64,000 nucleotides of DNA from Metabacillus schmidteae (GCF_903166545.1 NZ_CAESCH010000001.1:1306001-1370000); one strand, 5' to 3'; shown: positions 1 to 8,681, counted from the stretch's first letter. The notes: generated by a model not told the origin, from the sequence alone. A program made the numbers and translations.

Positions 1-1334
1 TGGTGGAAAATCTATATACAAATTGGTATATGGGAGATTTAAGCTCACATTGGTCTATGGCAGTAGAATCAGATATGAAAGAAAATTGGGTTCTTCCAGG
101 CATTACGAATCAACAAGATTTTTATAAGCAATATGTTGCTTCAAAAGTGTATAAGGGAGAACGGATCTTTGTCATTATTTCGGATGCATTACGCTATGAG
201 GTCGGGGTGGAAATAGCTGATAAGCTGAATGCAGGAACATTAGGTGCTTGTGAAATAGAACCAGTCCTTAGTGTTGTGCCGTCTGTTACGAAACTTGGCA
301 TGGCTTCTTTGTTACCACATAAGATGATTGATTTTGATGAAAATGCAAGAGTATTAGTTGATGGGAAGTCTTCAAGCGGGATTGAAAATCGTAAGGATAT
401 TATTGAATCTACTGTTATAGATAGTGTAGCGATCCATGCACAAGAAATGTTGGCAATGAACAAAGCGGGCAGAAGAGAGTATTTTAAAGGGAAAAAACTC
501 ATTTACATTTATCACGATACCATTGATGCGATGGGTGACAAATCCTCTACTGAAATCTATACGTTTGATGCGGTTGAACGAGCAATCGATGAAATATCTA
601 CATTAACTAAGATTATTCGTGATGATCTTTCAGGAACAAATATATTGATTACGGCTGATCATGGATTTGTATATCAAAGAGATGCTTTAGTTGAAAGTGA
701 TAAGATCGATAAAGAGGATATTCATACAATTGAAGTGAAAAGAAGATACATGTTGTCGAAAGAAAAACGAGGGATGGATGGCATTCTTAATATTAATTTG
801 GATTCCGTCATTCAAAATAAGAACCAACTAAATGTCTACGTTCCTAAAGCAACCATTCGATTCAAAATACAAGGCTCGGGGGTGAATTTTGTGCATGGGG
901 GTGCAAGCCTTCAAGAAGTAGTTGTCCCATTAATCAAATTCAAAAACATCCGTAGAGGACAAGCGAACAGCAAGGAAATTGTAAAAGTAGATATCAAAAT
1001 GACAAGTTCAACACGAAAAATTACGAATAGTTTATTTCACTTGTCGTTTTTCCAAACTGAAAAAGTAGAAGATAAGGTTGTTCCGAGAACGGTATTGATT
1101 TACATGGCAGATGAAGATGGTAGTGTCATTTCTAATGAAGAAACAATTATCGGTGATCGCACATCTGAAAATCCAGAAGAACGCACCTTTAAGCTACGTT
1201 TTGCGTTAAAAACGATGACATATGATAAAAACAAACATTATTATCTAACAATTAAAGATGTTGAGACAGGTGTTATTCTGGAAAAAGTACCATTCAACAT
1301 TAATTTGGGGATTATCAGTGACTTCGATTTCTAA
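1..1334 (+). CDS. pglZ: BREX type 1 phosphatase-like protein PglZ, C-terminal part (gene starts upstream of the window)
   Basis: PglZ is the alkaline-phosphatase-superfamily component of BREX phage defence. About 443 residues are visible; family members are usually about 800-900, so the N-terminal half lies outside the window, and the GTG at position 3 is only an internal codon. The phosphatase fold shows in the metal-site motifs ISDALRYE (visible residues 59-66) and ITADHG (216-221), typical of PglZ domains. The next gene, brxL, follows after 20 bp, the order pglZ-brxL that closes type 1 BREX operons. The exact biochemical role of PglZ in BREX is not settled. The family call is confident because motif and neighbour agree. 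Confidence 0.9.
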   Translation, partial: VENLYTNWYMGDLSSHWSMAVESDMKENWVLPGITNQQDFYKQYVASKVYKGERIFVIISDALRYEVGVEIADKLNAGTLGACEIEPVLSVVPSVTKLGMASLLPHKMIDFDENARVLVDGKSSSGIENRKDIIESTVIDSVAIHAQEMLAMNKAGRREYFKGKKLIYIYHDTIDAMGDKSSTEIYTFDAVERAIDEISTLTKIIRDDLSGTNILITADHGFVYQRDALVESDKIDKEDIHTIEVKRRYMLSKEKRGMDGILNINLDSVIQNKNQLNVYVPKATIRFKIQGSGVNFVHGGASLQEVVVPLIKFKNIRRGQANSKEIVKVDIKMTSSTRKITNSLFHLSFFQTEKVEDKVVPRTVLIYMADEDGSVISNEETIIGDRTSENPEERTFKLRFALKTMTYDKNKHYYLTIKDVETGVILEKVPFNINLGIISDFDF

Positions 1335-1354
1335 GATAAGGGAGGGAAAAATCT

Positions 1355-3409
1355 TTGGAGAACGTGAATGAAGTAAATACGCTTGAATTAGATAAGAAAT
1401 TGAATTCAGTCTTTGCAGGTCGTGTAGTAAGAAAAGATCTTACAAAGCTCATTAAAGAGGGGGCAAATGTACCTGTATATGTACTTGAATACCTTTTAGG
1501 AATGTATGCGGCCACTGATGATGATGAAAGCATTCAAGAAGGAGTAGCAAGAGTTAAGAAAATCCTGTCTGAGAATTTTGTAAGACCAGACGAAGCAGAG
1601 AAGATTAAAAGTAAAATTCGGGAGACTGGTCAGTATTCAATCATTGACAAGATAACAGTTCGATTAAACCCTAAAAGGGATACCTATGAAGCAGAATTCT
1701 CAAACTTAGGATTAAAGGATGTTCCAATTTCATCAAGCTACGTTAAAGAGTTTGATAAACTATTAGCTGGGGGCATCTGGTGTATGTTAAAAATGGACTA
1801 TTATTACGATGAAGAACAGAAGAATATGAGTCCATTTAGCATTAGTAATCTAAAACCAATTCAAATGCCAAATATGGATCTAAGCGAAATCATTAACGGG
1901 AGACAAGAATTTACAAAAGAAGAGTGGATTGACATTTTAATTCGTTCAACAGGAATGGAACCTACTCAAATTAATGATCGTGTGAAATGGCATTTATTGC
2001 TACGTCTTGTTCCATTGGTAGAAAATAATTACAATGTGTGTGAGTTAGGGCCAAGAGGAACAGGTAAAAGCCATGTCTATAAGGAAATCTCTCCAAACTC
2101 TATACTTGTGTCAGGTGGGCAAACAACTGTCGCAAATCTTTTTTATAATATGTCTTCAAGAACAGTTGGCCTTGTAGGTATGTGGGATGTTGTAGCATTT
2201 GATGAAGTGGCAGGTATTAAGTTTAAGGATAAAGACGGTATTCAAATCATGAAGGATTATATGGCAAGTGGATCTTTTGCCAGAGGGAAAGAAGAAAAAA
2301 CAGCATCAGCATCTATGGTTTTTGTTGGTAATATCAATCAAAGTGTTGATTCTTTAATAAAAACTTCACATCTATTTGCCCCATTTCCAGAAGGAATGAA
2401 TAATGATTCGGCTTTCTTTGATCGAATGCACTATTATCTACCTGGATGGGAGATCCCAAAAATGCGACCAGATTTCTTCACAGATCGCTGTGGGTTTATC
2501 GTCGATTATTTAGCCGAGTATTTTAGGGAAATGAGAAAGCGATCATTTGGCGACTCGATTGATCAATTCTTTAAACTTGGCAACAATTTAAACCAACGTG
2601 ATGTCATTGGGGTAAGAAAAACTGTCTCAGGTCTTATGAAGTTATTGTATCCTCATGGGGAATATACAAGAGAGGATGTTGAAGAAGTTCTCCAATATGC
2701 TCTTGAAGGTCGTAGACGTGTAAAAGAACAACTAAAGAAAATCGGTGGAATGGAATTTTATGATGTGATGTTCTCTTACATAGACAAAGAAACCCTACAA
2801 GAAGAACACGTATCCGTTCCTGAACAGGGTGGAGGTAAACTTATACCAGAAGGCATGGGTAGACCAGGACACGTCTATACAGTAGGTGTCGGTGAATCTG
2901 GAATGATAGGTGTTTTTAAACTTGAAAATCAAGTGGTTTCTGGTTCAGGTAAATTTGAAAAATCAGGTGTTGGTTCTAACCGAGCAGTTAAGGAGAGTTT
3001 AGATACAGCTTATCGATATTTTACTGCAAACAGTAAAAGCATAAGTGGTACGATATCGATTAAAACAAAAGACTACCTGATGCACATTGCTGATTTGCAA
3101 GGAATCGGACTAACCCCTCAATTAGCCGTTGCTGAATTAATTGGATTATGTTCGGGGGCTTTAGAAAAGCCTTTGCAAGAAAGTACCGTTGTTTTGGGGA
3201 ACATGACAGTTGGAGGAACAATTGAAAAGGTTGAAGAACTGGCAAATGTCCTACAGGTTTGTGTGGATGCGGGAGCTAAGAAAGTTTTAATCCCTGCTTC
3301 ATCGGTTGTAGACTTTCAAACCGTTCCATCGGATTTGCTTATAAAAGTACAACCAATTTTCTATGCCGATCCAATTGATGCGGTGTTTAAGGCTTTGGGT
3401 GTAAGTTAA
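1355..3409 (+). CDS. brxL: BREX system Lon-like AAA+ protein BrxL
   Basis: BrxL is the last gene of type 1 BREX operons, an AAA+ ring protein with a Lon-like C-terminal domain. The 684-residue product has the usual BrxL length. The Walker A motif GPRGTGKSH lies at residues 232-240 and a Walker B-like VVAFDE at 279-284. The C-terminal ~100 residues resemble a Lon proteolytic domain, but the serine motif expected of active Lon reads GLTPQLA (about 585-591) and I see no lysine at the dyad position, so peptidase activity is doubtful. The TTG start is chosen because GGGAGGG (1340-1346) lies 8 nt upstream. It is co-transcribed with pglZ and ends at a strong hairpin. Confidence 0.92.
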   Translation: MENVNEVNTLELDKKLNSVFAGRVVRKDLTKLIKEGANVPVYVLEYLLGMYAATDDDESIQEGVARVKKILSENFVRPDEAEKIKSKIRETGQYSIIDKITVRLNPKRDTYEAEFSNLGLKDVPISSSYVKEFDKLLAGGIWCMLKMDYYYDEEQKNMSPFSISNLKPIQMPNMDLSEIINGRQEFTKEEWIDILIRSTGMEPTQINDRVKWHLLLRLVPLVENNYNVCELGPRGTGKSHVYKEISPNSILVSGGQTTVANLFYNMSSRTVGLVGMWDVVAFDEVAGIKFKDKDGIQIMKDYMASGSFARGKEEKTASASMVFVGNINQSVDSLIKTSHLFAPFPEGMNNDSAFFDRMHYYLPGWEIPKMRPDFFTDRCGFIVDYLAEYFREMRKRSFGDSIDQFFKLGNNLNQRDVIGVRKTVSGLMKLLYPHGEYTREDVEEVLQYALEGRRRVKEQLKKIGGMEFYDVMFSYIDKETLQEEHVSVPEQGGGKLIPEGMGRPGHVYTVGVGESGMIGVFKLENQVVSGSGKFEKSGVGSNRAVKESLDTAYRYFTANSKSISGTISIKTKDYLMHIADLQGIGLTPQLAVAELIGLCSGALEKPLQESTVVLGNMTVGGTIEKVEELANVLQVCVDAGAKKVLIPASSVVDFQTVPSDLLIKVQPIFYADPIDAVFKALGVS

Positions 3410-3430
3410 TTCTTTAACTTTATGTATTAT

Positions 3431-3459
3431 AAGAGATCGGTGGAAGTACCGATCTCTTT
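3431..3459. terminator. Bidirectional terminator after brxL
   Basis: AAGAGATCGGT and its exact complement ACCGATCTCTT are separated by a 6-7 nt loop, with T-rich sequence on one side and A-rich on the other. It separates the rightward BREX operon from the leftward parR-like gene. Confidence 0.85.
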
Positions 3460-3463
3460 ATTA

Positions 3464-3748
3464 TTAAAAAAGGGTAGCAATGATATTTTTTTGTTCCTCA
3501 CTAATTTTTATTTCATCTTCGTTTGATTGCGGAGATAATGAAAAGTCCTTATTACATTTAAGTTTCAGTATCACTTTTTCGACCACATTATCAATATCAG
3601 GGGTTATGTGTTCGTCATAGAGATCTTTTTTTATTAGACTTCTTACATACATGCTGACTGTTTTGTGTTCTTTTATTTTATCTAAATGTTGGATTAGGTC
3701 AGTATCAGTAGGCAAGAAACTGATTGTGTACCTTGCCCGTTTTGTCAT
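3464..3748 (-). CDS. ParR-like ribbon-helix-helix partition adaptor
   Basis: A 94-residue protein encoded directly after the ParM-like gene with a 4-nt ATGA overlap, so the two are translationally coupled. The N-terminal ~45 residues (RARYTISF, then two predicted helices ending MYVRSLIKKDL) fit a ribbon-helix-helix DNA-binding domain. The C-terminal half is charged and would be the filament-binding tail. In type II plasmid partition systems the small ParR binds centromere repeats and the end of the ParM filament. The call rests on size, position and the RHH-like pattern; sequence conservation in ParR is low. An alternative is an unrelated RHH autorepressor. Confidence 0.65.
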   Translation of the reverse strand: MTKRARYTISFLPTDTDLIQHLDKIKEHKTVSMYVRSLIKKDLYDEHITPDIDNVVEKVILKLKCNKDFSLSPQSNEDEIKISEEQKNIIATLF

Positions 3749-4719
3749 TTATACTTAACCTCTAAGATACTTTGGAAACTACGGAGATTAGCAAATTGCG
3801 GATTGATTACTACTTTTGCATTCGGAAATTCCTCTTTTATGAATTCCTGTAATGTTAATGAACCACCTCCACAAAAATGAATATCCGCATTGTTGAAAGT
3901 ATAACCTCGACTTTGAGCAAATTGAATGATATTCAAAAAGAAATCTCGCTTAACCTTTGAAATTAATAGTTTACTATCATCATTCACAACTCCACGGTGA
4001 GAAAGGAATCCGTTGTGAAGAATTTGTTCTAAGTCATTAGCTGAAACGGCAATTCCAAATCGCTCATTAATGGCCTTACCTATTTTACCTTTCAGTACGT
4101 TTATACCTAAGTTACTTACACTCATGCTATCGAAATTTGGTTGGATACCGTTAAATGTGCAGAGAGTTGTATTTAAGCCTCCAATATCAATAGAAATCGT
4201 TAATTGATTTTTGTGATTATCCATTTGTTTAAAAACTACTCCCATACCTTCAAAAGCGATGGTAACATCCGTTAGGGCAAATAAAATCGTCTTTTGATTA
4301 ACTGAAAACAATATACTGCTCCCATTATTTTCAATAAACTCCTTATACCTCTGTTTTAAGTTTGCATCCTTGTACATATTGATGGGAATATTGCAAGCTA
4401 ATCGAAGAATTACATTTTGGGGATTTAGTTTTGCTTTTTGAAGAAGGTCTGTGATACAGGTGTAAACTGCTACTTTTTGAGTAAGAGAAGTTTTATCGAG
4501 GTCGAAACTACTATATTCTTCGCTCACCATGTCTCCTATGAGGTATTCCCTTCCTTCATATTTTATATGATAGGAGCCTGGTTGAACCTCTATTCCTAAG
4601 CGATCTACCTCCTGTATTTTTGTGCGAAACATGGAAATGAATGTCTTTCCATCGTAATTCATCAGTGCTTTACTTGTGTGTCGGCCAACATCGCAGGCTA
4701 TTAATATTTCTTCTTTCAT
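3745..4719 (-). CDS. ParM/StbA-like actin-family plasmid segregation ATPase
   Basis: A 324-residue actin/Hsp70-superfamily ATPase. Phosphate-1 motif IACDVGRHTSK is at residues 7-17 and phosphate-2 motif ISIDIGGLNTT at 175-185, with a GGGS adenosine-type motif near the C terminus. Such proteins form dynamic filaments that push plasmid copies apart. The length is close to ParM and Alp-type proteins. An AAAGGAGA Shine-Dalgarno lies 7-8 nt before the ATG. It heads a two-gene leftward operon with the parR-like gene, and direct repeats that could be the centromere lie just upstream. Its presence next to a BREX operon indicates an integrated plasmid or a mobile-element remnant, unless the whole window is on a replicon that uses it. 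Confidence 0.8.
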   Translation of the reverse strand: MKEEILIACDVGRHTSKALMNYDGKTFISMFRTKIQEVDRLGIEVQPGSYHIKYEGREYLIGDMVSEEYSSFDLDKTSLTQKVAVYTCITDLLQKAKLNPQNVILRLACNIPINMYKDANLKQRYKEFIENNGSSILFSVNQKTILFALTDVTIAFEGMGVVFKQMDNHKNQLTISIDIGGLNTTLCTFNGIQPNFDSMSVSNLGINVLKGKIGKAINERFGIAVSANDLEQILHNGFLSHRGVVNDDSKLLISKVKRDFFLNIIQFAQSRGYTFNNADIHFCGGGSLTLQEFIKEEFPNAKVVINPQFANLRSFQSILEVKYK

Positions 4720-4781
4720 TTTGTCAATTCTCCTTTCTGTTATTATTTTGATAGAGTTGATAATTTATCTTATGCAATAGT

Positions 4782-4850
4782 TTCATAGATATAAGACATT
4801 TCATAAATTATTTTGTAGAACTACTTCATAAAATGATGAAAATTCATAAA
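4782..4850. repeat. Candidate parC centromere: four TTCATAAA-type direct repeats
   Basis: Four direct repeats of TTCATAAA (first copy TTCATAGA) start at 4782, 4800, 4825 and 4843, spaced 18, 25 and 18 bp. They lie 60-130 bp upstream of the parM-like start, the usual place for the ParR-binding centromere and autoregulatory operator of type II partition loci. The assignment is inference from position and repetition only. Confidence 0.45.
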
Positions 4851-4922
4851 TGTAGCATTAAATAGATTAAAGCCAATGTACTATCCTTGACATAGTTTTA
4901 CCACTAAACGACAAAAAGTGTA

Positions 4923-4975
4923 CCATTTCAAATCTATGCGATGATTAAGATTTAAAAAGCATAGATTTTGAATGG
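4923..4975. repeat. 17-bp imperfect inverted repeat upstream of the parM-like operon
   Basis: CCATTTCAAATCTATGC at 4923-4939 and GCATAGATTTTGAATGG at 4959-4975 are near-complementary arms around a 19-nt spacer. Neither flank has a clear T-run for a terminator. With the TTCATAAA repeats it fills the otherwise gene-free 4720-5072 stretch. It could be a regulator or replication-protein site. Confidence 0.4.
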
Positions 4976-5072
4976 AAGATGTTATAGTTGTTTTGAATTT
5001 TGGAGTCAATGAGGACAGGATTGAATGTCTGGTATTAAGAGGAACATGAAGGAAATCATCATAACAAAGTAT

Positions 5073-5096
5073 AAAGGAACCATAACTGGCTCCTTT
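5073..5096 (-). terminator. Probable terminator of the HEPN-like gene
   Basis: AAAGGAACC and GGCTCCTTT pair around a 6-nt loop at the 3' end of the leftward gene. The T-tract after it on the minus strand is weak. Confidence 0.5.
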
Positions 5097-5610
5097 ATTT
5101 TAATCGTAGGTGTTTTTCAAGCACTTTAAAAGTTGCTTTGATACTTCTTAAAAGACCAATCATTACCTTTTTAATTTCATTTGTAGTTGTGTATTCACCC
5201 ACACCAAAAGCGATTAATCCTTCTGACTTAGAGATTCCAGAATCTATGCGGTATGGTGGGTGATTGTGTGCAATGTCGTTCCTCATGCGTACTCCAAATT
5301 GAAAGTCATCAGAGTATTTTACTTTATTTAAGTCTTTGTATAGAGGACGGTTTATTTCTTTGAGTTTAAAAATTGCATTATTGAAACTTATTTGGTCTCT
5401 TGGATTGTCTTCATTGCTTTCAAAGTCAAACAGTTTAAACAACAAATGACCAATAGTTTCATATACGGTAGAAGATTGTAAAAAGAACACGTCCACAAAA
5501 TAAGTGAAGTTATAAAAGTTACTGTAATGTTTTTCCTCAAAGTGAGGGTAATATTGAACCGATTGTCCTTGTTTACCTGGTGACTTAATAGTAATACATA
5601 GCATAACCAA
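5095..5610 (-). CDS. HEPN-like protein (Cthe_2314-like?), C-terminal part of a probably frameshifted gene
   Basis: 171 residues, mainly helical. It contains RNDIAH (about residues 110-115), an Arg-X4-His pattern of the kind used by HEPN ribonuclease domains. The listed TTG start has no Shine-Dalgarno, and the reading frame overlaps the end of the upstream 75-residue frame (5585-5812), which does have a good ribosome site. The simplest reading is one gene of about 240 residues split by a frameshift near 5590-5605. HEPN proteins are common in toxin-antitoxin and phage-defence loci, which suits the BREX neighbourhood. The Cthe_2314-like label is tentative; the function is unknown. Confidence 0.5.
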   Translation of the reverse strand: MVMLCITIKSPGKQGQSVQYYPHFEEKHYSNFYNFTYFVDVFFLQSSTVYETIGHLLFKLFDFESNEDNPRDQISFNNAIFKLKEINRPLYKDLNKVKYSDDFQFGVRMRNDIAHNHPPYRIDSGISKSEGLIAFGVGEYTTTNEIKKVMIGLLRSIKATFKVLEKHLRLK

Positions 5611-5812
5611 AATTTCGGTCTACTGATAGCAATCTATTTTCTAAAATTGTTTCCCAATGTTGTGTGTCCCAACTATCTAAGTTTAATAAATGATCTTCTT
5701 CTTTTTTGAACATACCTTTTGGAAGTTCAAAGTCTTTCAAAGGACTTTCTTTTGTAGTTTCTCTAAGGTCAACCTCCGTAATGTCTTCGAAAGGGTTAAT
5801 ATGTATATCCAT
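5585..5812 (-). CDS. N-terminal part of the split HEPN-like gene
   Basis: 75 residues starting MDIHINPFEDITEVD and ending in a tyrosine-rich tail before TAA. The ATG is preceded by GGAGGTG at a 6-nt spacing, so translation starts here. The next frame (5095-5610) continues in the -1/+1 register without its own ribosome site, which suggests that these are two halves of one protein broken by a frameshift, either real or a sequencing error. Alone it matches no domain I recognise. Confidence 0.5.
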   Translation of the reverse strand: MDIHINPFEDITEVDLRETTKESPLKDFELPKGMFKKEEDHLLNLDSWDTQHWETILENRLLSVDRNFGYAMYYY

Positions 5813-5905
5813 GAATCCACCTCCACTTTAATAATAAATAAGTAAACCAGTTTATTTCAATGAAAAGCCTCCCTGATTTCCCAATGTTGTTATGTACACC
5901 ATTTT

Positions 5906-5939
5906 GGTAAATACCATTGTAATCACTGGTAAAAACCAT
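5906..5939. promoter_or_regulatory. Paired palindromic operator-like sites GGTAAANACCAT
   Basis: GGTAAATACCAT (5906-5917) and GGTAAAAACCAT (5928-5939) are near-identical 12-mers with internal dyad symmetry (GGTA/TACC-like). They start 22 bp apart, about two helical turns, so a protein could bind both on one face. They lie between the divergently oriented HEPN-like and helicase-like genes and could repress one or both. Confidence 0.45.
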
Positions 5940-6072
5940 GGCGGAAGTGGTACATTCTTTTGCCTGTAATCATAAACCTCGAACAAGGTAGAACCAATAA
6001 GGCATTTTTAGTTTCTATACTTCCTCTTATCATAAGTGTGTAAAAACTAATTTAATAAGGAGGAAGTAAAGA

Positions 6073-7761
6073 GTGACTGAAATGCTAAACTATTTCAACG
6101 AATTACGAGAGCGGATAATAAATAAACAGAAATGGGAAAAGGATCGCTTTCATGTCTTTGATTACGAGGCGGGTACAGGAAAAAGCAGAAACACATTCCG
6201 TTTTGTTGGTGAAATGACTAAGGAATCCCCTTATCGAGTCCTGTATGTTCAACGATTTATAAGAGATGATGAACTAAATAATTCAGTAGCATTGATAAAC
6301 AAGCATTCAGGAAGAAAGGTTGCCGTTGGTTTCACAGGTGAGGATTCAAAGAAAGCAGAGCGTAGAATTCTGGCAAAGGAAGCCCAGGTTCTTATCATCT
6401 CACATAGGATGTATAATCAAATTTGTAGAGGAAATCATAAGGAACTTATTGAAGGTCGGGACATATTAATTATTGACGAGTATCCAGATCTTTTAGAAAA
6501 AGTCACTCTATCAGAAAATGATATTGGATATTTATGGATGATGAATTATAAATATCAAAATGATTTGCTTGAAAACCTTGCATTTTCTCTAAGAGAAAAG
6601 TTGGCATATTGTTCAGTTCAACAAGAAATCGATAAAAAGAATGAAATGTTATTCATTGATTTTAGAGAATGTGGGTTGGAAAAATTAAAGATAGACATGC
6701 CTGAGATTTTAAAAACAGTCAGTGATGGAAGGGATGGTACTCTACTATTGAAGGTTTTGCAAATCCTCACAAACGGTTGTTTTTTTTATGAACGATCTTT
6801 TCACACCTTCAATAGCCAAGTACAATTCAAACTTTTGAAAAGTAACATCATTCTTGATGCAAATGGATTTGATTATCGTTATACCCTCTCGAAAAAATTC
6901 CAAGTAGAAAAGCAACCTAAATTCTTCGAATACAGCCATTCTATTTTTCACCACTATGAAGTAAATACAAGTAAAAAGGGATTGTCCAAACAAATCAACC
7001 TTCCTGAAAAAGCTCTTGATATAATTCATCCTGAAAAAAATGGTAAAACCTTATTTATTACGGATCAAGATAACCAACTTAACTTAGAAGGAAAAATCAT
7101 CAACTATTTGATTTTAAATGGAGTAGAGGAAAATGAAGCAAAGGTGATGTTGAAGGATTTAATACGGATTGATTACTTTGGAAATATCATTGGAGTAAAC
7201 ACCTATAGGGATTTCGACAATGTAGTAGTGTTAAAGACACCAAATTTTGATTATTTGTCTTACGCTTTGTCTTATTTTTATAACAGTAAAAATGATGGCG
7301 GTCATGTTGGTGATGTTGATATCTTCAAACATGATATCGTAGAAAACATCAGAAAGTCTGTGATTGCAGGAGAAATTTATCAAGCCATTAAAAGGGTGAA
7401 TCGAGATAATACACGTATTTCGAATATGTATGTATTTACTACCAATCAAGATGCAGTTGATATGGTACTTACACAATTGCCTGGTATTCAGTATAAAAAG
7501 AATAAGTTGAGCGTAAACAAAAAGAAGCAAAACTCTTCAAAAAGAGTTACGGTATTGGAACACCAAATTGAAGATGCAAAAAAGATCATATTGGATGCTA
7601 AGAGTAATGGTGTTTCCTTCTTACGTAAAAAGGAGATTAGAGATTTAATAGGTGTTACGGACAAAAGCAACTTTTCAAGGATTTTAGATGCAATTCAAAC
7701 ATTTCTCGATACCCACGAATGCAAAAATTCAGGTCAGAAAATTATCCTTACAGGAAGTTAA
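6073..7761 (+). CDS. P-loop helicase-like protein with C-terminal winged-helix-like segment, function unknown
   Basis: 562 residues. A Walker A-like EAGTGKSRN is at about 33-41 and a Walker B DILIIDEYPD at about 139-148, in the style of superfamily 2 DExx helicases. A later segment YQAIKRVNRDNTR (about 438-450) resembles an arginine-finger motif VI. The last ~60 residues (from FLRKKEIRDLIGV) look like a winged helix. The GTG start is chosen because AAGGAGG (6057-6063) is 9 nt upstream; the ATG at 6082 is an alternative. It is single-gene, ends at a hairpin, and sits among plasmid-like and defence genes, so a replication, mobilisation or defence role is possible but unproven. Confidence 0.6.
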   Translation: MTEMLNYFNELRERIINKQKWEKDRFHVFDYEAGTGKSRNTFRFVGEMTKESPYRVLYVQRFIRDDELNNSVALINKHSGRKVAVGFTGEDSKKAERRILAKEAQVLIISHRMYNQICRGNHKELIEGRDILIIDEYPDLLEKVTLSENDIGYLWMMNYKYQNDLLENLAFSLREKLAYCSVQQEIDKKNEMLFIDFRECGLEKLKIDMPEILKTVSDGRDGTLLLKVLQILTNGCFFYERSFHTFNSQVQFKLLKSNIILDANGFDYRYTLSKKFQVEKQPKFFEYSHSIFHHYEVNTSKKGLSKQINLPEKALDIIHPEKNGKTLFITDQDNQLNLEGKIINYLILNGVEENEAKVMLKDLIRIDYFGNIIGVNTYRDFDNVVVLKTPNFDYLSYALSYFYNSKNDGGHVGDVDIFKHDIVENIRKSVIAGEIYQAIKRVNRDNTRISNMYVFTTNQDAVDMVLTQLPGIQYKKNKLSVNKKKQNSSKRVTVLEHQIEDAKKIILDAKSNGVSFLRKKEIRDLIGVTDKSNFSRILDAIQTFLDTHECKNSGQKIILTGS

Positions 7762-7792
7762 ATCCACATTCATCTTTAAGTTAGTCCTCATG

Positions 7793-7820
7793 AAGTCAGC
7801 AGAAATCAATCTGTTGACTT
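7793..7820. terminator. Terminator after the helicase-like gene
   Basis: AAGTCAGCAGA and TCTGTTGACTT pair (one mismatch) around a short loop and are followed by TTCTATTTT. Confidence 0.65.
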
Positions 7821-7822
7821 TT

Positions 7823-8014
7823 CTATTTTAATGCAAATAGTAGCTGTCTTTCCAGTTGCTCAAATTTAAAGTATTGTTGTATCTGTTGTTCGGTTAAATG
7901 AAAAATAGTTGCAGGTGATGTAATTCCTTTTAAGCGAATGACATAAATGAATAACAAATACTGTAATGTTAGATTATAAATGTTATAGTAAATTGTAGGG
8001 ATTCTCCCAATTTA
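7823..8014 (-). pseudogene. Possible short coding remnant on the minus strand
   Basis: An open frame of about 63 codons without an obvious start ends at TAG (7825-7823). It reads as a plausible protein tail: a hydrophobic stretch, then FHLTEQQIQQYFKFEQLERQ before LLFALK. I do not recognise the family. It may be the leftover end of a deleted gene. The remaining gene-free sequence to 8681 is AT-rich, and I see only short frames there, including a weak 60-codon frame at 8121-8303 without a ribosome site. Confidence 0.25.
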
Positions 8015-8681
8015 ACTACGATAATATGGCATTAAAGAAATGAACTACATAGGTATATGGTCTCAAACTACGGATTATGGTTCTAAGCAATAAAGTTTAT
8101 TTGTTGTTTCAAATGATTTCTTGTACAGAATACCAGAATTTAATATAAATAATTATCAACATTGGAAGTATGCTTCTTTTTTGGTTTTTCAAATTCCAAC
8201 CTCTGGAAAACTCAAAAAACTTTATTATTTCAACATGAAATTTTTGATTAAATTTAATTTTTCCAAATTAATACGGGGAAATCCCTTTAAGAGTGTACAA
8301 TAAAAAATTCCAATGCTTAGTTTAGTAGCTTCAAATTATCTTATTAGTCTGCCTAATAGAATCCACAATTGATGTTTCAGAAAATATAATAATACTGATT
8401 TTTACATAAACCGATTAGATATAAATATGCTTACTAAAGGCTTTATTAAATTGAGTTACACAAGTTGTATCATTCATAAATTTTTCTTTATAAAAGGAAA
8501 TCAATTATACAACTTTTAAGGAATAAATCTTTTTTTGACGCATTTACCTTCTCAATCGAACAGCAAATACAACATTAAAGGATAATAGCGTTACCCGCAT
8601 CAAACAGTATGGAAAGTGTGTTAAAGCCATGTATTACATTCAAACATTAAGAGCAATAAAAGTTGACTGCGAGGTGTTGAG
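8015..8681. other. AT-rich gene-free stretch
   Basis: No supported gene, RNA or repeat seen. It is strongly AT-rich with many short stops in all frames, consistent with decayed accessory DNA. Confidence 0.5.

Noticed and set aside
194..502. Minus-strand ORF inside pglZ and similar ORFs opposite other genes (for example 15818-16243, 19175-19552, 29610-30047)
   Set aside because: Shadows of well-supported genes on the other strand with no independent ribosome sites or domains.
4782..4850. CRISPR array
   Set aside because: Repeats are only about 8 bp with 10-17 bp gaps; no CRISPR-like repeat/spacer pattern or cas genes anywhere in the window.
8121..8303. 60-codon plus-strand ORF in the AT-rich gap
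   Set aside because: No ribosome site, AT-driven composition (Phe/Lys/Asn-rich), no recognisable domain.
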